From: Saprospiraceae bacterium
GTDB lineage: Bacteria > Bacteroidota > Bacteroidia > Chitinophagales > Saprospiraceae
Direction: 5' to 3'
Assembly: GCA_022841745.1 (NCBI GenBank)
Contig: JALHQW010000003.1
Coordinates: 124,001 to 188,000 of the forward strand
DNA: 64,000 nt
Part shown: positions 15,930 through 22,556 of the stretch, one piece after another
Layout: every line of letters begins with the position of its first letter
Numbering within the stretch: position 1 is the stretch's first letter
Position numbers and translations under genes: made by a program
The notes under the pieces: generated by a model
Told to the model about the DNA's origin: nothing
The model's input: only the letters and a program-made list of their open reading frames with translations
Database searches by the model: none

Positions 15930-16670
15930 ATGGCAAGCACATCCGAAAAAACACTCGGCAACAACGTGGACAGCCTGGGCAAGCTCATCACCAAGTACAC
16001 CGAAATGGGGGTGGCGTACAACCCCGGCAAGGAATCCCTCAAGCTACCGGCACTGAACGTCCTGAAAACAGCCGCCGCCGCTGCCCACAAGGCCGTGGGC
16101 GACCAGAAACTGGCCTACGGGCGCATCGTGGCGGAGCGGGCAGCGGCCTACAAGCCCCTCGACAAGCTGGTGACCCGCTGCCTGAACATCTTCCTCGCCT
16201 CCGATGCCCTCGACCAGGTGAAGGACGGGGCCAAGTCCCTCGCCAATAAGGTGCGAGGCATGGGCAGCAGCCCCACTCCCCCACCTCCTACCTCGCCCGA
16301 CCAGACGCCAGAAGAGAAAAAACACTCCACCATGCAGCAGTCGTTCACGATGAAGCTGGAGAACTTCGGCCTTTTGATTGAAATGCTCAGGAACGAACCC
16401 ACCTACCTGCCCGGCAAGGACGATATTAAAGTGGATTCATTGAGTAATTTATCGGAAACCCTCGCTGCCAAAAATGGGGAGGTGGACGCCGCCTTCGTGT
16501 TGTATAAATCTAAGTTGGCTGAGCGTGACCGGGTGTTCTTTGATGAAAAAACCGGCTTGGTTGACATTGCGCTGGATACCAAAAAATACGTCAAAGGGGA
16601 TTTCGGGACGGATTCGGACGAGTACAAGGCCATCAGCGGCATCAGTTTTACCCGAAAGAAGAAGAAATGA
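15930..16670 (+). CDS. Hypothetical cytosolic alanine-rich helical protein
   Basis: 246 aa, no signal peptide or membrane segment. The N-terminal half (residues ~1-105) is helical, with NVLKTAAAAAHKAVGDQKLAYGRIVAERAAAYKPLDKLVTRCLNIF. A Pro-rich linker (SSPTPPPPTSPDQTPEEKK) joins it to a second helical half (~125-235) that repeats part of the same theme: both halves contain YxPGK(E/D)-x-(L/I)K followed by a leucine-rich helix and an A-x-K segment. This suggests an internal duplication. I do not recognise the family. It ends in a lysine tail and is followed by a strong terminator. Confidence 0.65.
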   Translation: MASTSEKTLGNNVDSLGKLITKYTEMGVAYNPGKESLKLPALNVLKTAAAAAHKAVGDQKLAYGRIVAERAAAYKPLDKLVTRCLNIFLASDALDQVKDGAKSLANKVRGMGSSPTPPPPTSPDQTPEEKKHSTMQQSFTMKLENFGLLIEMLRNEPTYLPGKDDIKVDSLSNLSETLAAKNGEVDAAFVLYKSKLAERDRVFFDEKTGLVDIALDTKKYVKGDFGTDSDEYKAISGISFTRKKKK

Positions 16671-16711
16671 CCGCAGGGGTTTTGCCCTTTGTTTTCAACT
16701 ATTTCCTACAC

Positions 16712-16746
16712 AAAAAAGGTTGCCTGTGCTTGCAGGCAACCTTTTT
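16712..16746 (+). terminator. Rho-independent terminator
   Basis: AAAAAGGTTGCCTG pairs with CAGGCAACCTTTTT around a 6-8 nt loop, just after the 16670 stop. Confidence 0.9.
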
Positions 16747-16985
16747 ATGTTCAGGCAGACCATTTTTATGTTTGACCAGACCAATTATATAAATAGACAT
16801 TCAATTTTTATGTTTAAGCAGACCATTTTTATATTTGACTATACCAATTAACTTGATAGGCAATCAATTTTTATGTTTAGGCAGACCATTTTTATGTTTG
16901 GCTAGACCAATTAAACAGATAGCCGTGCTATTTTTATATTTGGCAAGATGGATTGAATAGATAGACAGACATATTTATGTTTTTC
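16747..16985 (+). repeat. 63-bp tandem repeat (about 4 copies) with promoter-like boxes
   Basis: Anchored on the GGCAGACC block, copies start near 16754, 16817, 16880 and 16942, so the period is 62-63 bp. Each copy has two ATTTTTATRTTT segments, one of them usually TATGTTTG or TATATTTG, which fits the Bacteroidota -7 box TAnnTTTG. No ORF uses the array. It is bracketed by the terminator at 16712 and another at 17013. Confidence 0.8.
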
Positions 16986-17012
16986 ACAACCTATTTGATG
17001 ATACAGGAATAA

Positions 17013-17046
17013 AAAAGGGGCAGCGCCACCCGGCACCGCCCCTTTT
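17013..17046 (+). terminator. Terminator-like hairpin after the 63-bp repeats
   Basis: AAAAGGGGC and GCCCCTTTT form a stem around a 16-nt GC-rich loop. It could end a short RNA starting in the repeat array. Confidence 0.65.
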
Positions 17047-17088
17047 CATGTTTTTGATCCAAAATAATGGAAACCCCACGGCCCCACG

Positions 17089-17184
17089 AAATCATACATC
17101 ATAAATCATACATCAGATAAATCATAAATCCCCAACAGCACGGATTTAAGATGTATGATTTATTTGATTTATGATGTATGATTT
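17089..17184. repeat. Heptamer repeat hairpin downstream of glyS
   Basis: ATCATAC/ATCATAA units (17089-17130) face an inverted set of GTATGAT/TTATGAT units (17143-17184), giving a ~40-bp AT-rich stem. It lies 17 bp past the glyS stop on the minus strand. Confidence 0.85.
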
Positions 17185-17200
17185 AATGCGGGCAAGCCAA

Positions 17201-18757
17201 CTACTTAAACAACCGGGCCATATCCACCCGCTCCCGAATCATGCCTTCGAGGGCGCTGATGCTCACCCGCTGCTGCGCCATGCTGTCCCGCTCCCGGATG
17301 GTCACCGTGTCGTTTTCGAGGCTCTCAAAATCAACGGTGATGCAGAACGGGGTGCCGATGGCATCCTGGCGACGGTAGAGCTTTCCGATGCTGCCCGTGT
17401 CGTCGTACTGGCCGGGGAAGTGGAACTTCAGCAGGTTGAAGATGCCCTTGGCCTTTTCGACGAGGCCCGGCTCATTGCGCTTTAGCGGCATCACGGCGAA
17501 CTTCAGCGGACTGAGGGCAGGGTGCAGCTTGAGCACATCACGAGAGTTGCCTTCGCCATCAGTATTGTCACCAACAGCCTCCTCCACGAGCGCATTGCCC
17601 ATCATGGCGAGGAACATGCGGTCGCAACCGATGCTGGTCTCCACGACGTAGGGCACGTAGTTCTCGTTCGTCTCTGGGTCGAAGTATTGCAGCTTTTTGC
17701 CGGAGAGCTTTTGGTGTTCGGTCAGGTCGAAGTCGGTGCGGGAGTGGATGCCCTCCAACTCACGGAAGCCAAATGGAAACTCGAACTGGATGTCCACGGC
17801 GGCATCGGCATAGTGGGCGAGGTTCTCGTGGTCGTGGAAGCGCAGCTTATCGGGTGAAGTCCCAAGGGCCAGGTGCCACTTGAGGCGGAACTGCTTCCAG
17901 TAGTCGTACCACTCCTGCTGGGTGCCGGGCTTGATGAAGAACTGCATCTCCATCTGCTCGAACTCCCGCATGCGGAAGATGAACTGCCGTGCCACGATTT
18001 CGTTGCGGAACGCCTTGCCAATCTGCGCAATGCCGAAGGGCAGCTTCTGGCGGGTGGTCTTCTGCACGTTCAGGAAGTTGACGAAGATGCCCTGCGCCGT
18101 CTCTGGGCGGAGGTAGAGCTTGCCTTCCTCCCCAGCGATATTGCCGAGCTGGGTATTGAACATGAGGTTGAACATGCGCACGTCCGTCCAATTGCGGCTG
18201 CCCGTGTCGGGGTCGGCGATTTCGAGTTCGTTGATGAGGGCCGTGAGGGCGGCCATGTCGCCATTGCGCAGCGCCTCGTTCATGCGGGCGTTGATGTCGG
18301 CTGCCTTTTGCAGGTACTCCGACACACGGGGGTTGGTTTCCCGGTAGAGCTTTTCATCGAAGGTCTCACCGAAGCGCTTCTTGGCCTTCTCCACTTCTTT
18401 GTCGGCCTTTTCCTCCAGCTTTTCCATCACGCCCTCAATGAGCTGGTCGGCCCTGTAACGGCGCTTGCTGTCCTTGTTGTCAACGAGCGGGTCGTTGAAA
18501 GCGTCCACGTGGCCGCTGGCTTTCCAGGTGCTGGGGTGCATGAAGATGGCAGCGTCGAGCCCCACGATGTTCTCGTGCATCTGCACCATGCTTTTCCACC
18601 AATATTCCTTGATGTTGTTTTTCAAAAGGACACCATACGGTCCGTAATCATAAACGGCACTGAGGCCATCATAGATTTCAGAGGATTGGTAAATGAAGCC
18701 GTACTCCTTGCAGTGAGCGGTGAGTTTTTTGAACGAGTCTGCGGATGTTTGAGACAT
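17201..18757 (-). CDS. glyS: Glycine--tRNA ligase (alpha2, eukaryote/archaea type)
   Basis: 518 aa single-chain class II synthetase that charges tRNA-Gly. The start is typical: LTAHCKEYGFIYQSSEIYDGLSAVYDYGPYGVLLKNNIKEYWWKSM (motif 1 region). Later are FMHPSTWKASGHVDAFNDPLVD, LRPETAQGIFVNF, the motif 2 region IGKAFRNEIVARQFIFRMREFEQMEMQFF, and the motif 3 / C-terminal anticodon domain (SIGCDRMFLAMM ... SIGKLYRRQDAIGTPFCITVDFESLENDTVTIRERDSM). Length is normal and all catalytic regions appear intact. It is monocistronic. A heptamer array lies 4 bp before the ATG and a heptamer hairpin follows the stop. Confidence 0.96.
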   Translation of the reverse strand: MSQTSADSFKKLTAHCKEYGFIYQSSEIYDGLSAVYDYGPYGVLLKNNIKEYWWKSMVQMHENIVGLDAAIFMHPSTWKASGHVDAFNDPLVDNKDSKRRYRADQLIEGVMEKLEEKADKEVEKAKKRFGETFDEKLYRETNPRVSEYLQKAADINARMNEALRNGDMAALTALINELEIADPDTGSRNWTDVRMFNLMFNTQLGNIAGEEGKLYLRPETAQGIFVNFLNVQKTTRQKLPFGIAQIGKAFRNEIVARQFIFRMREFEQMEMQFFIKPGTQQEWYDYWKQFRLKWHLALGTSPDKLRFHDHENLAHYADAAVDIQFEFPFGFRELEGIHSRTDFDLTEHQKLSGKKLQYFDPETNENYVPYVVETSIGCDRMFLAMMGNALVEEAVGDNTDGEGNSRDVLKLHPALSPLKFAVMPLKRNEPGLVEKAKGIFNLLKFHFPGQYDDTGSIGKLYRRQDAIGTPFCITVDFESLENDTVTIRERDSMAQQRVSISALEGMIRERVDMARLFK

Positions 18758-18761
18758 GGTC

Positions 18762-18795
18762 GGATTTACGATTTACGATTTACGATTTACGATTG
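18762..18795. repeat. Heptamer direct repeat directly upstream of glyS
   Basis: Nearly five copies of GATTTAC (AATCGTA on the coding strand) end 4 bp before the glyS ATG. Confidence 0.85.
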
Positions 18796-18907
18796 GGGCA
18801 CAACGCAAATGCAATCAAATGATGGTCTGTAAAACGGATTTTGGGCGGAAAGTTGCCCAAAAGGAGCGCAAAGGTAAGGAAGGTGCGCTGGAAATGGAAG
18901 CGGAATT

Positions 18908-19001
18908 GGTAGGAATGGCCTTTAGGCCGTCCTGTCCACGGCGTTTACGCCGCCATCGCCCTAAAGGGCTTCGACGGGACGGCCTAAAGGCCATTCCTAC
19001 C
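18908..19001. repeat. 94-bp branched palindrome with 25-bp terminal arms
   Basis: The outer arms begin GGTAGGAATGGCCTTTAGG and are perfectly complementary over 25 bp. Inside are two smaller stems, ACGGCGTTTACGCCG and CCCTAAAGGG. It lies 21 bp past the stop of the OmpA gene and could be a REP/MITE-type element or a transcript end. Confidence 0.85.
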
Positions 19002-19022
19002 GAATGAAAACTGCCACCTCAA

Positions 19023-20135
19023 TCAATTGCTCAAAACACGGAACTCGGTGCGGCGGTTGGCAGCGTGCTCGCTTTCGGAGCACACCACGCTGTCGGTACA
19101 ACGGTTCTTCAGGCGGCTCTCACCATAGCCCTTGGCCACAAGGCGGCTGCGTTGGGTGCCTCGGCCTACGAGGTAGTTCACTACACTTTCGGCACGAGCC
19201 TGGGAAAGGCTTTGGTTGACATCGGCAGCACCACGGCTGTCGGTGTGCACGGCAATTTCCACACGGATGTTCGGCCTGTCCTTCATCAGCTTCAACAGCT
19301 TGGCGTCAATGATACTGCGGGCCTCAAGGCTTAGTCGGGCACTGCCCGCCTCGAAATTGATTGGCAACAAATTGGCCTCGGTCAGGGCGCAATCAATTTC
19401 CTCCCATTTTTCCACGCCGCCAGGGTCTTTCAATACCAGCACGGGTTCTATGATGTACTCACTGGGGACTTCGACTTTTACCAGTTCTTCGTCCTTAACC
19501 AGTACTTTCTTTGTCACTGTAGCAAATTCAGCGGGCACTTCTACCACATCATAACCGGCTTCTTTTACAACTACCTGCCGCTTAATGGTGGTGAACTTAC
19601 CTTTTTTTGGGGAAGCAACGTAGTTTGCCGTTTGGTCCAGCACTTGAACGTCCACTCGCTTAAACTCTGCGGGGTGTTCAACGTACTGCAGCACCATGCA
19701 GTCCCTTGGGTCTTTGGATTCGCAGTCATCCAGCGTGGTTCTCCACTCAAGTCCCATGGTCTTGGGCCGTACCTCGATGTCTTCCGTCATTGACTTGAAT
19801 TTTGGGGCATTTACAGTAATTTCAGAAGGCCCCTCTTCAATGAGCATGGTATCGGTTATCGTCCTGAATTCGGCGGGATATGGCACGTAGCGCTTCGTGG
19901 CAGGTTTTATGACGATTCGCTCCTCTATCGTCTTGTACTCGGCGGGCAGCTTTTGGAAGGTTGTGTAGGCAGGGCGAATCATCACCCTTTTTTCAAGTGT
20001 ATCGAATTGTACGGGCGAAATGGTTCGAACATAACATTTCCCCGGAACGGGCTGTGATGGCAGACCCTGCGTTTGTGCCAAAAGGCAGATCGTCAGGAAG
20101 CTGAAAATGCCAAGCAAGATTGACTGCTTTTCCAT
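19023..20135 (-). CDS. OmpA-family protein with PAE(F/Y) repeats
   Basis: 370 aa with a signal peptide (KQSILLGIFSFLTICLLAQTQG). Residues ~45-240 hold at least four copies of a short motif PAE(F/Y)xT(I/V)xxx(V/I)(L/V)(V/I): PAEYKTIEERIVIKPA, PAEFRTITDTMLIEEG, PAEFKRVDVQVLDQ, PAEFATVTKKVLVKDE. The last ~120 residues form an OmpA peptidoglycan-binding domain: LLPINFEAGSARLS, VEIAVHTDSRGAADVNQSLSQARAESVVNYLVGRG, VAKGYGESRLKNRC and NRRTEFRVL. It should sit in the periplasm, non-covalently bound to peptidoglycan. Its OmpA segment resembles that of the 22557-24890 protein. It is monocistronic. Confidence 0.85.
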   Translation of the reverse strand: MEKQSILLGIFSFLTICLLAQTQGLPSQPVPGKCYVRTISPVQFDTLEKRVMIRPAYTTFQKLPAEYKTIEERIVIKPATKRYVPYPAEFRTITDTMLIEEGPSEITVNAPKFKSMTEDIEVRPKTMGLEWRTTLDDCESKDPRDCMVLQYVEHPAEFKRVDVQVLDQTANYVASPKKGKFTTIKRQVVVKEAGYDVVEVPAEFATVTKKVLVKDEELVKVEVPSEYIIEPVLVLKDPGGVEKWEEIDCALTEANLLPINFEAGSARLSLEARSIIDAKLLKLMKDRPNIRVEIAVHTDSRGAADVNQSLSQARAESVVNYLVGRGTQRSRLVAKGYGESRLKNRCTDSVVCSESEHAANRRTEFRVLSN

Positions 20136-20306
20136 TTATTGAATGTTTGTATGAAAAAAATGTGCTGCTGTTGCCGAAGGCATACAGTTATCAGCATTCA
20201 TAAGGGGAGTAGCAAGTTAAATCGGTTGGTAAATGTAGTGAAACATTCGCTTGTTCGGAAACGAATAGAAAGTTAAACGGCTATTGGCCCCTGAAAAAAA
20301 GTGCAA

Positions 20307-20933
20307 TTAAAGCTTTCTGGCCACCAGCACCCCATCCCTGACAGGTAGTAGGACATTCTCCACCCGCTTGTCTTGATGCACTTTTTTATTGAAGGCATCA
20401 ATGGTAAGCGTATCGGCATCCGTTGCTTTGGCTGCGACCTTTCCATCCCAGAGCACGTTGTCGGCAATGAGCAGGCCGCCGGGATTCAGGCGGTCAATAA
20501 CGAGGTCGTAATAGGCGGGATAATCGAATTTGGCAGCGTCCATAAATACCAAGTCGAAACTGCATACAAGGCTGGGGATGATTTGCTTGGCGTCTCCTGT
20601 ATGCGATGTTATCTTATCGGATAATTGGGCCCTTTCGAAATATTTCTTACTGATATGTACCAGTTCAGGGTTTACCTCAATGGTATGCAGCATGCCGCCT
20701 TCGGGCAACCCTTTTGCGATGCAAAGGCTGGCATAGCCCGTAAAAGTACCGATTTCGAGGGCAAGCTTGGGCTTCGCCAAAGCGGTGAGCAAGGTGAGTA
20801 AGTGTCCCTGCACCTTGCCGCTGATCATCTGCGGGGAGAGGGTACGCAGGTGGGTTTCCCGCTCCAATTCATAGAGTACGGGGAGTGGCAGGGTGGTATG
20901 CGCTTCGCAATAGGCGTTTATTTTTTTTTGCAT
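20307..20933 (-). CDS. SAM-dependent O-methyltransferase (caffeoyl-CoA type family)
   Basis: 208 aa from the ATG at 20933. A GTG seven codons earlier is less likely. The class I Rossmann fold is clear: KLALEIGTFTGYASLCIAKGLPEGGMLHTIEVNPE (SAM motif I and the acidic end of strand 2), ISKKYFERA, HTGDA, then FDLVFMDAAKFDYPAYYDLVIDRLNPGGLLIADNVLWDGKV, which holds the metal-binding Asp and Asn residues of this family. It ends with LPVRDGVLVARKL. Family members methylate catechol-type hydroxyls; the substrate here is unknown. Heptamer repeats precede the start. Confidence 0.88.
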   Translation of the reverse strand: MQKKINAYCEAHTTLPLPVLYELERETHLRTLSPQMISGKVQGHLLTLLTALAKPKLALEIGTFTGYASLCIAKGLPEGGMLHTIEVNPELVHISKKYFERAQLSDKITSHTGDAKQIIPSLVCSFDLVFMDAAKFDYPAYYDLVIDRLNPGGLLIADNVLWDGKVAAKATDADTLTIDAFNKKVHQDKRVENVLLPVRDGVLVARKL

Positions 20934-20954
20934 TGTTAAACGGTGAGTGACCAC

Positions 20955-20974
20955 CGGATTGCGGATTGCGGATT
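20955..20974. repeat. Heptamer direct repeat upstream of the O-methyltransferase
   Basis: Copies of GGATTGC (AATCCGC on the coding strand) lie 21 bp before the ATG, with the same unit as before moaA. Confidence 0.65.
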
Positions 20975-21008
20975 ATCATCAGCCGAGGGCCGTCCACCGT
21001 TGCCAGAT

Positions 21009-21425
21009 TTAAGCGATGCCGGATTGCATGGCAAGTTTTAGCAGGTCAACTTGTTTGGAAACGCCCATTTTCTGTTGGATGTGCTTACGGTGCGTATCCA
21101 CGGTGAGCTTGCTGATGCCCAAATGTTCAGCAATTTCTTTTGATGTTAAGCCTTTGACTATTTGTTTTAACACTTCCTGCTCCCGTCTCGTCAGGTTGAA
21201 CAATTTATGTTTGCCCAGCTTAGGAGTATCTTCTTCATTAGATGCAATGAAATCGGCAGGTATCAGGTTGGCAATGGAAAGGTCCCCGGCTTGGCCTAAT
21301 GCAGTTTTTATTTCTCTAAAGACCTTTTGTTGAACTGCAAGCTGAGCAGCAAGGGCTTTGTTTTGCTTGCGCAACAGATGGATTTCCTGGGTCAACTGCG
21401 CTGTTACGTTCGTTTGTTCCATCAT
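21009..21425 (-). CDS. LuxR-type HTH regulator without receiver domain
   Basis: 138 aa. Residues ~8-45 are a probable coiled coil (TQEIHLLRKQNKALAAQLAVQQKVFREIKTAL) that could dimerise. Residues ~72-135 are a GerE/LuxR DNA-binding domain: NLTRREQEVLKQIVKGLTSKEIAEHLGISKLTVDTHRKHIQQKMGVSKQVDLLKLAMQSG. There is no Asp-receiver or ligand domain, so it is not a two-component response regulator as it stands. It is divergent from the response regulator at 21816 across 390 bp, and their HTH domains are alike (TRREQEVL and SRREQEIL). They may cross-regulate, which is inference. Confidence 0.85.
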   Translation of the reverse strand: MMEQTNVTAQLTQEIHLLRKQNKALAAQLAVQQKVFREIKTALGQAGDLSIANLIPADFIASNEEDTPKLGKHKLFNLTRREQEVLKQIVKGLTSKEIAEHLGISKLTVDTHRKHIQQKMGVSKQVDLLKLAMQSGIA

Positions 21426-21815
21426 GTCTTTGTTGTTTTATAATTGCCCAGCAATGATTGTTTGTTGAAAAGATGCTATCCATCAAACAAAAACATCTCG
21501 AAGCTGTCACTGAATTTGTCTTGAAGGTCGGAATTGGGTGGTTCGTTTCGAGGCTAAAACAGTTTACATTTTTTTGAATGACTTTTGTGGTTTTGAGTAA
21601 ATGATTATCTTGTGGCCGATTTTCAAGAACCGATTAAATACGACATCCTACCTTTAGAAGCAGTTTGTAATAAATAACACCTTCAGCCCTGCTTCGATTT
21701 TGGTGCAACCCAAGGTTGCTTTGCCGCATTTTCATCGGCTATCTTGTAAGTTCCCAGTTCGCACACTTTAGGACACCGGCATTATGTTTTTTTTGTTTAA
21801 CTTAAAGCTATTCCC
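21426..21815. other. 390-bp divergent intergenic region between two LuxR regulators
   Basis: No ORF or strong hairpin. It should contain both promoters. I could not find a paired TTTG/TAnnTTTG promoter on either strand with confidence. Confidence 0.4.
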
Positions 21816-22481
21816 ATGAACAAGCATCAACAAATCAAGGTATTCATTGCCGATGACCACCCTATTGTTTTACAGGGTGTGTCCTGTATCCTATCCAACC
21901 GCCCAGAATTTCAAGTTGTGGGCACGGCCACTTCCGGTGACGAGTTGACCCGGAAAATGCTCCAAGCCAAGCCCAATGTACTCCTTCTCGATCTTAACAT
22001 GCCTGGCAAAGACTTTTACGAAAACATCCAATGGGTAAAAGCCAATGCCCCGTGGGTTAAAATCCTCGCCTACTCCTCCTATCATTCGACCGACCTCGTC
22101 AGGTCGCTCATCCATGATGGAGCAGCTGGCTACTTGCCAAAAACGGCAACGCCAGCCGAGATTTCAGACGCTATCCAATGTGTGTTTCAAGGTGAAATTC
22201 ATGTGACAATGGTTGCAGCTCATGCCCAAACCGATGCCACTCCAGTCACCGAGCATGCCAATTTGCTGCCCGACGACTTCCGCAAGCGCCTCGGCCTTTC
22301 CCGAAGGGAGCAGGAAATCCTAGTGCTCATCAGCAGGGGACTTAGCAGCCAGCGCATCGGCCAAACGCTTTATATCAGCAAGCATACGGTCGAGACACAC
22401 CGCAAGAACATCCTGCGCAAATTGGATTTCAACTCCAGCACCGAACTCGTAAAGTTCGCTGTTCAGCAACGGTTGGTTTAG
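21816..22481 (+). CDS. NarL/FixJ-type response regulator
   Basis: 221 aa. The receiver domain (residues ~8-125) has the acidic pair Asp13-Asp14 (FIADDHPIVLQG), phospho-acceptor Asp59 (VLLLDLNMPG), the switch Ser87 region (ILAYSSYH) and Lys109 (GYLPKTATP). The C-terminal LuxR HTH (~155-218) reads LSRREQEILVLISRGLSSQRIGQTLYISKHTVETHRKNILRKLDFNSSTELVKFAVQ. All residues needed for phosphorylation are present. No histidine kinase is encoded nearby, so its partner lies elsewhere. The stop is followed at once by a heptamer hairpin shared with the convergent OmpA gene. Confidence 0.93.
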   Translation: MNKHQQIKVFIADDHPIVLQGVSCILSNRPEFQVVGTATSGDELTRKMLQAKPNVLLLDLNMPGKDFYENIQWVKANAPWVKILAYSSYHSTDLVRSLIHDGAAGYLPKTATPAEISDAIQCVFQGEIHVTMVAAHAQTDATPVTEHANLLPDDFRKRLGLSRREQEILVLISRGLSSQRIGQTLYISKHTVETHRKNILRKLDFNSSTELVKFAVQQRLV

Positions 22482-22556
22482 TGATTCGTAATTGGTGATT
22501 CGTGATTCGTGGCCTGCATCTTAATGCTGCTTTCGAATCACGATTTACCAATCACC
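22481..22556. repeat. Heptamer repeat hairpin between convergent genes
   Basis: TGATTCG/TAATTGG units (22482-22510) face CGAATCA/CGATTTA/CCAATCA units (22533-22556). It spans exactly the space between the two stops at 22481 and 22557. Confidence 0.85.
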
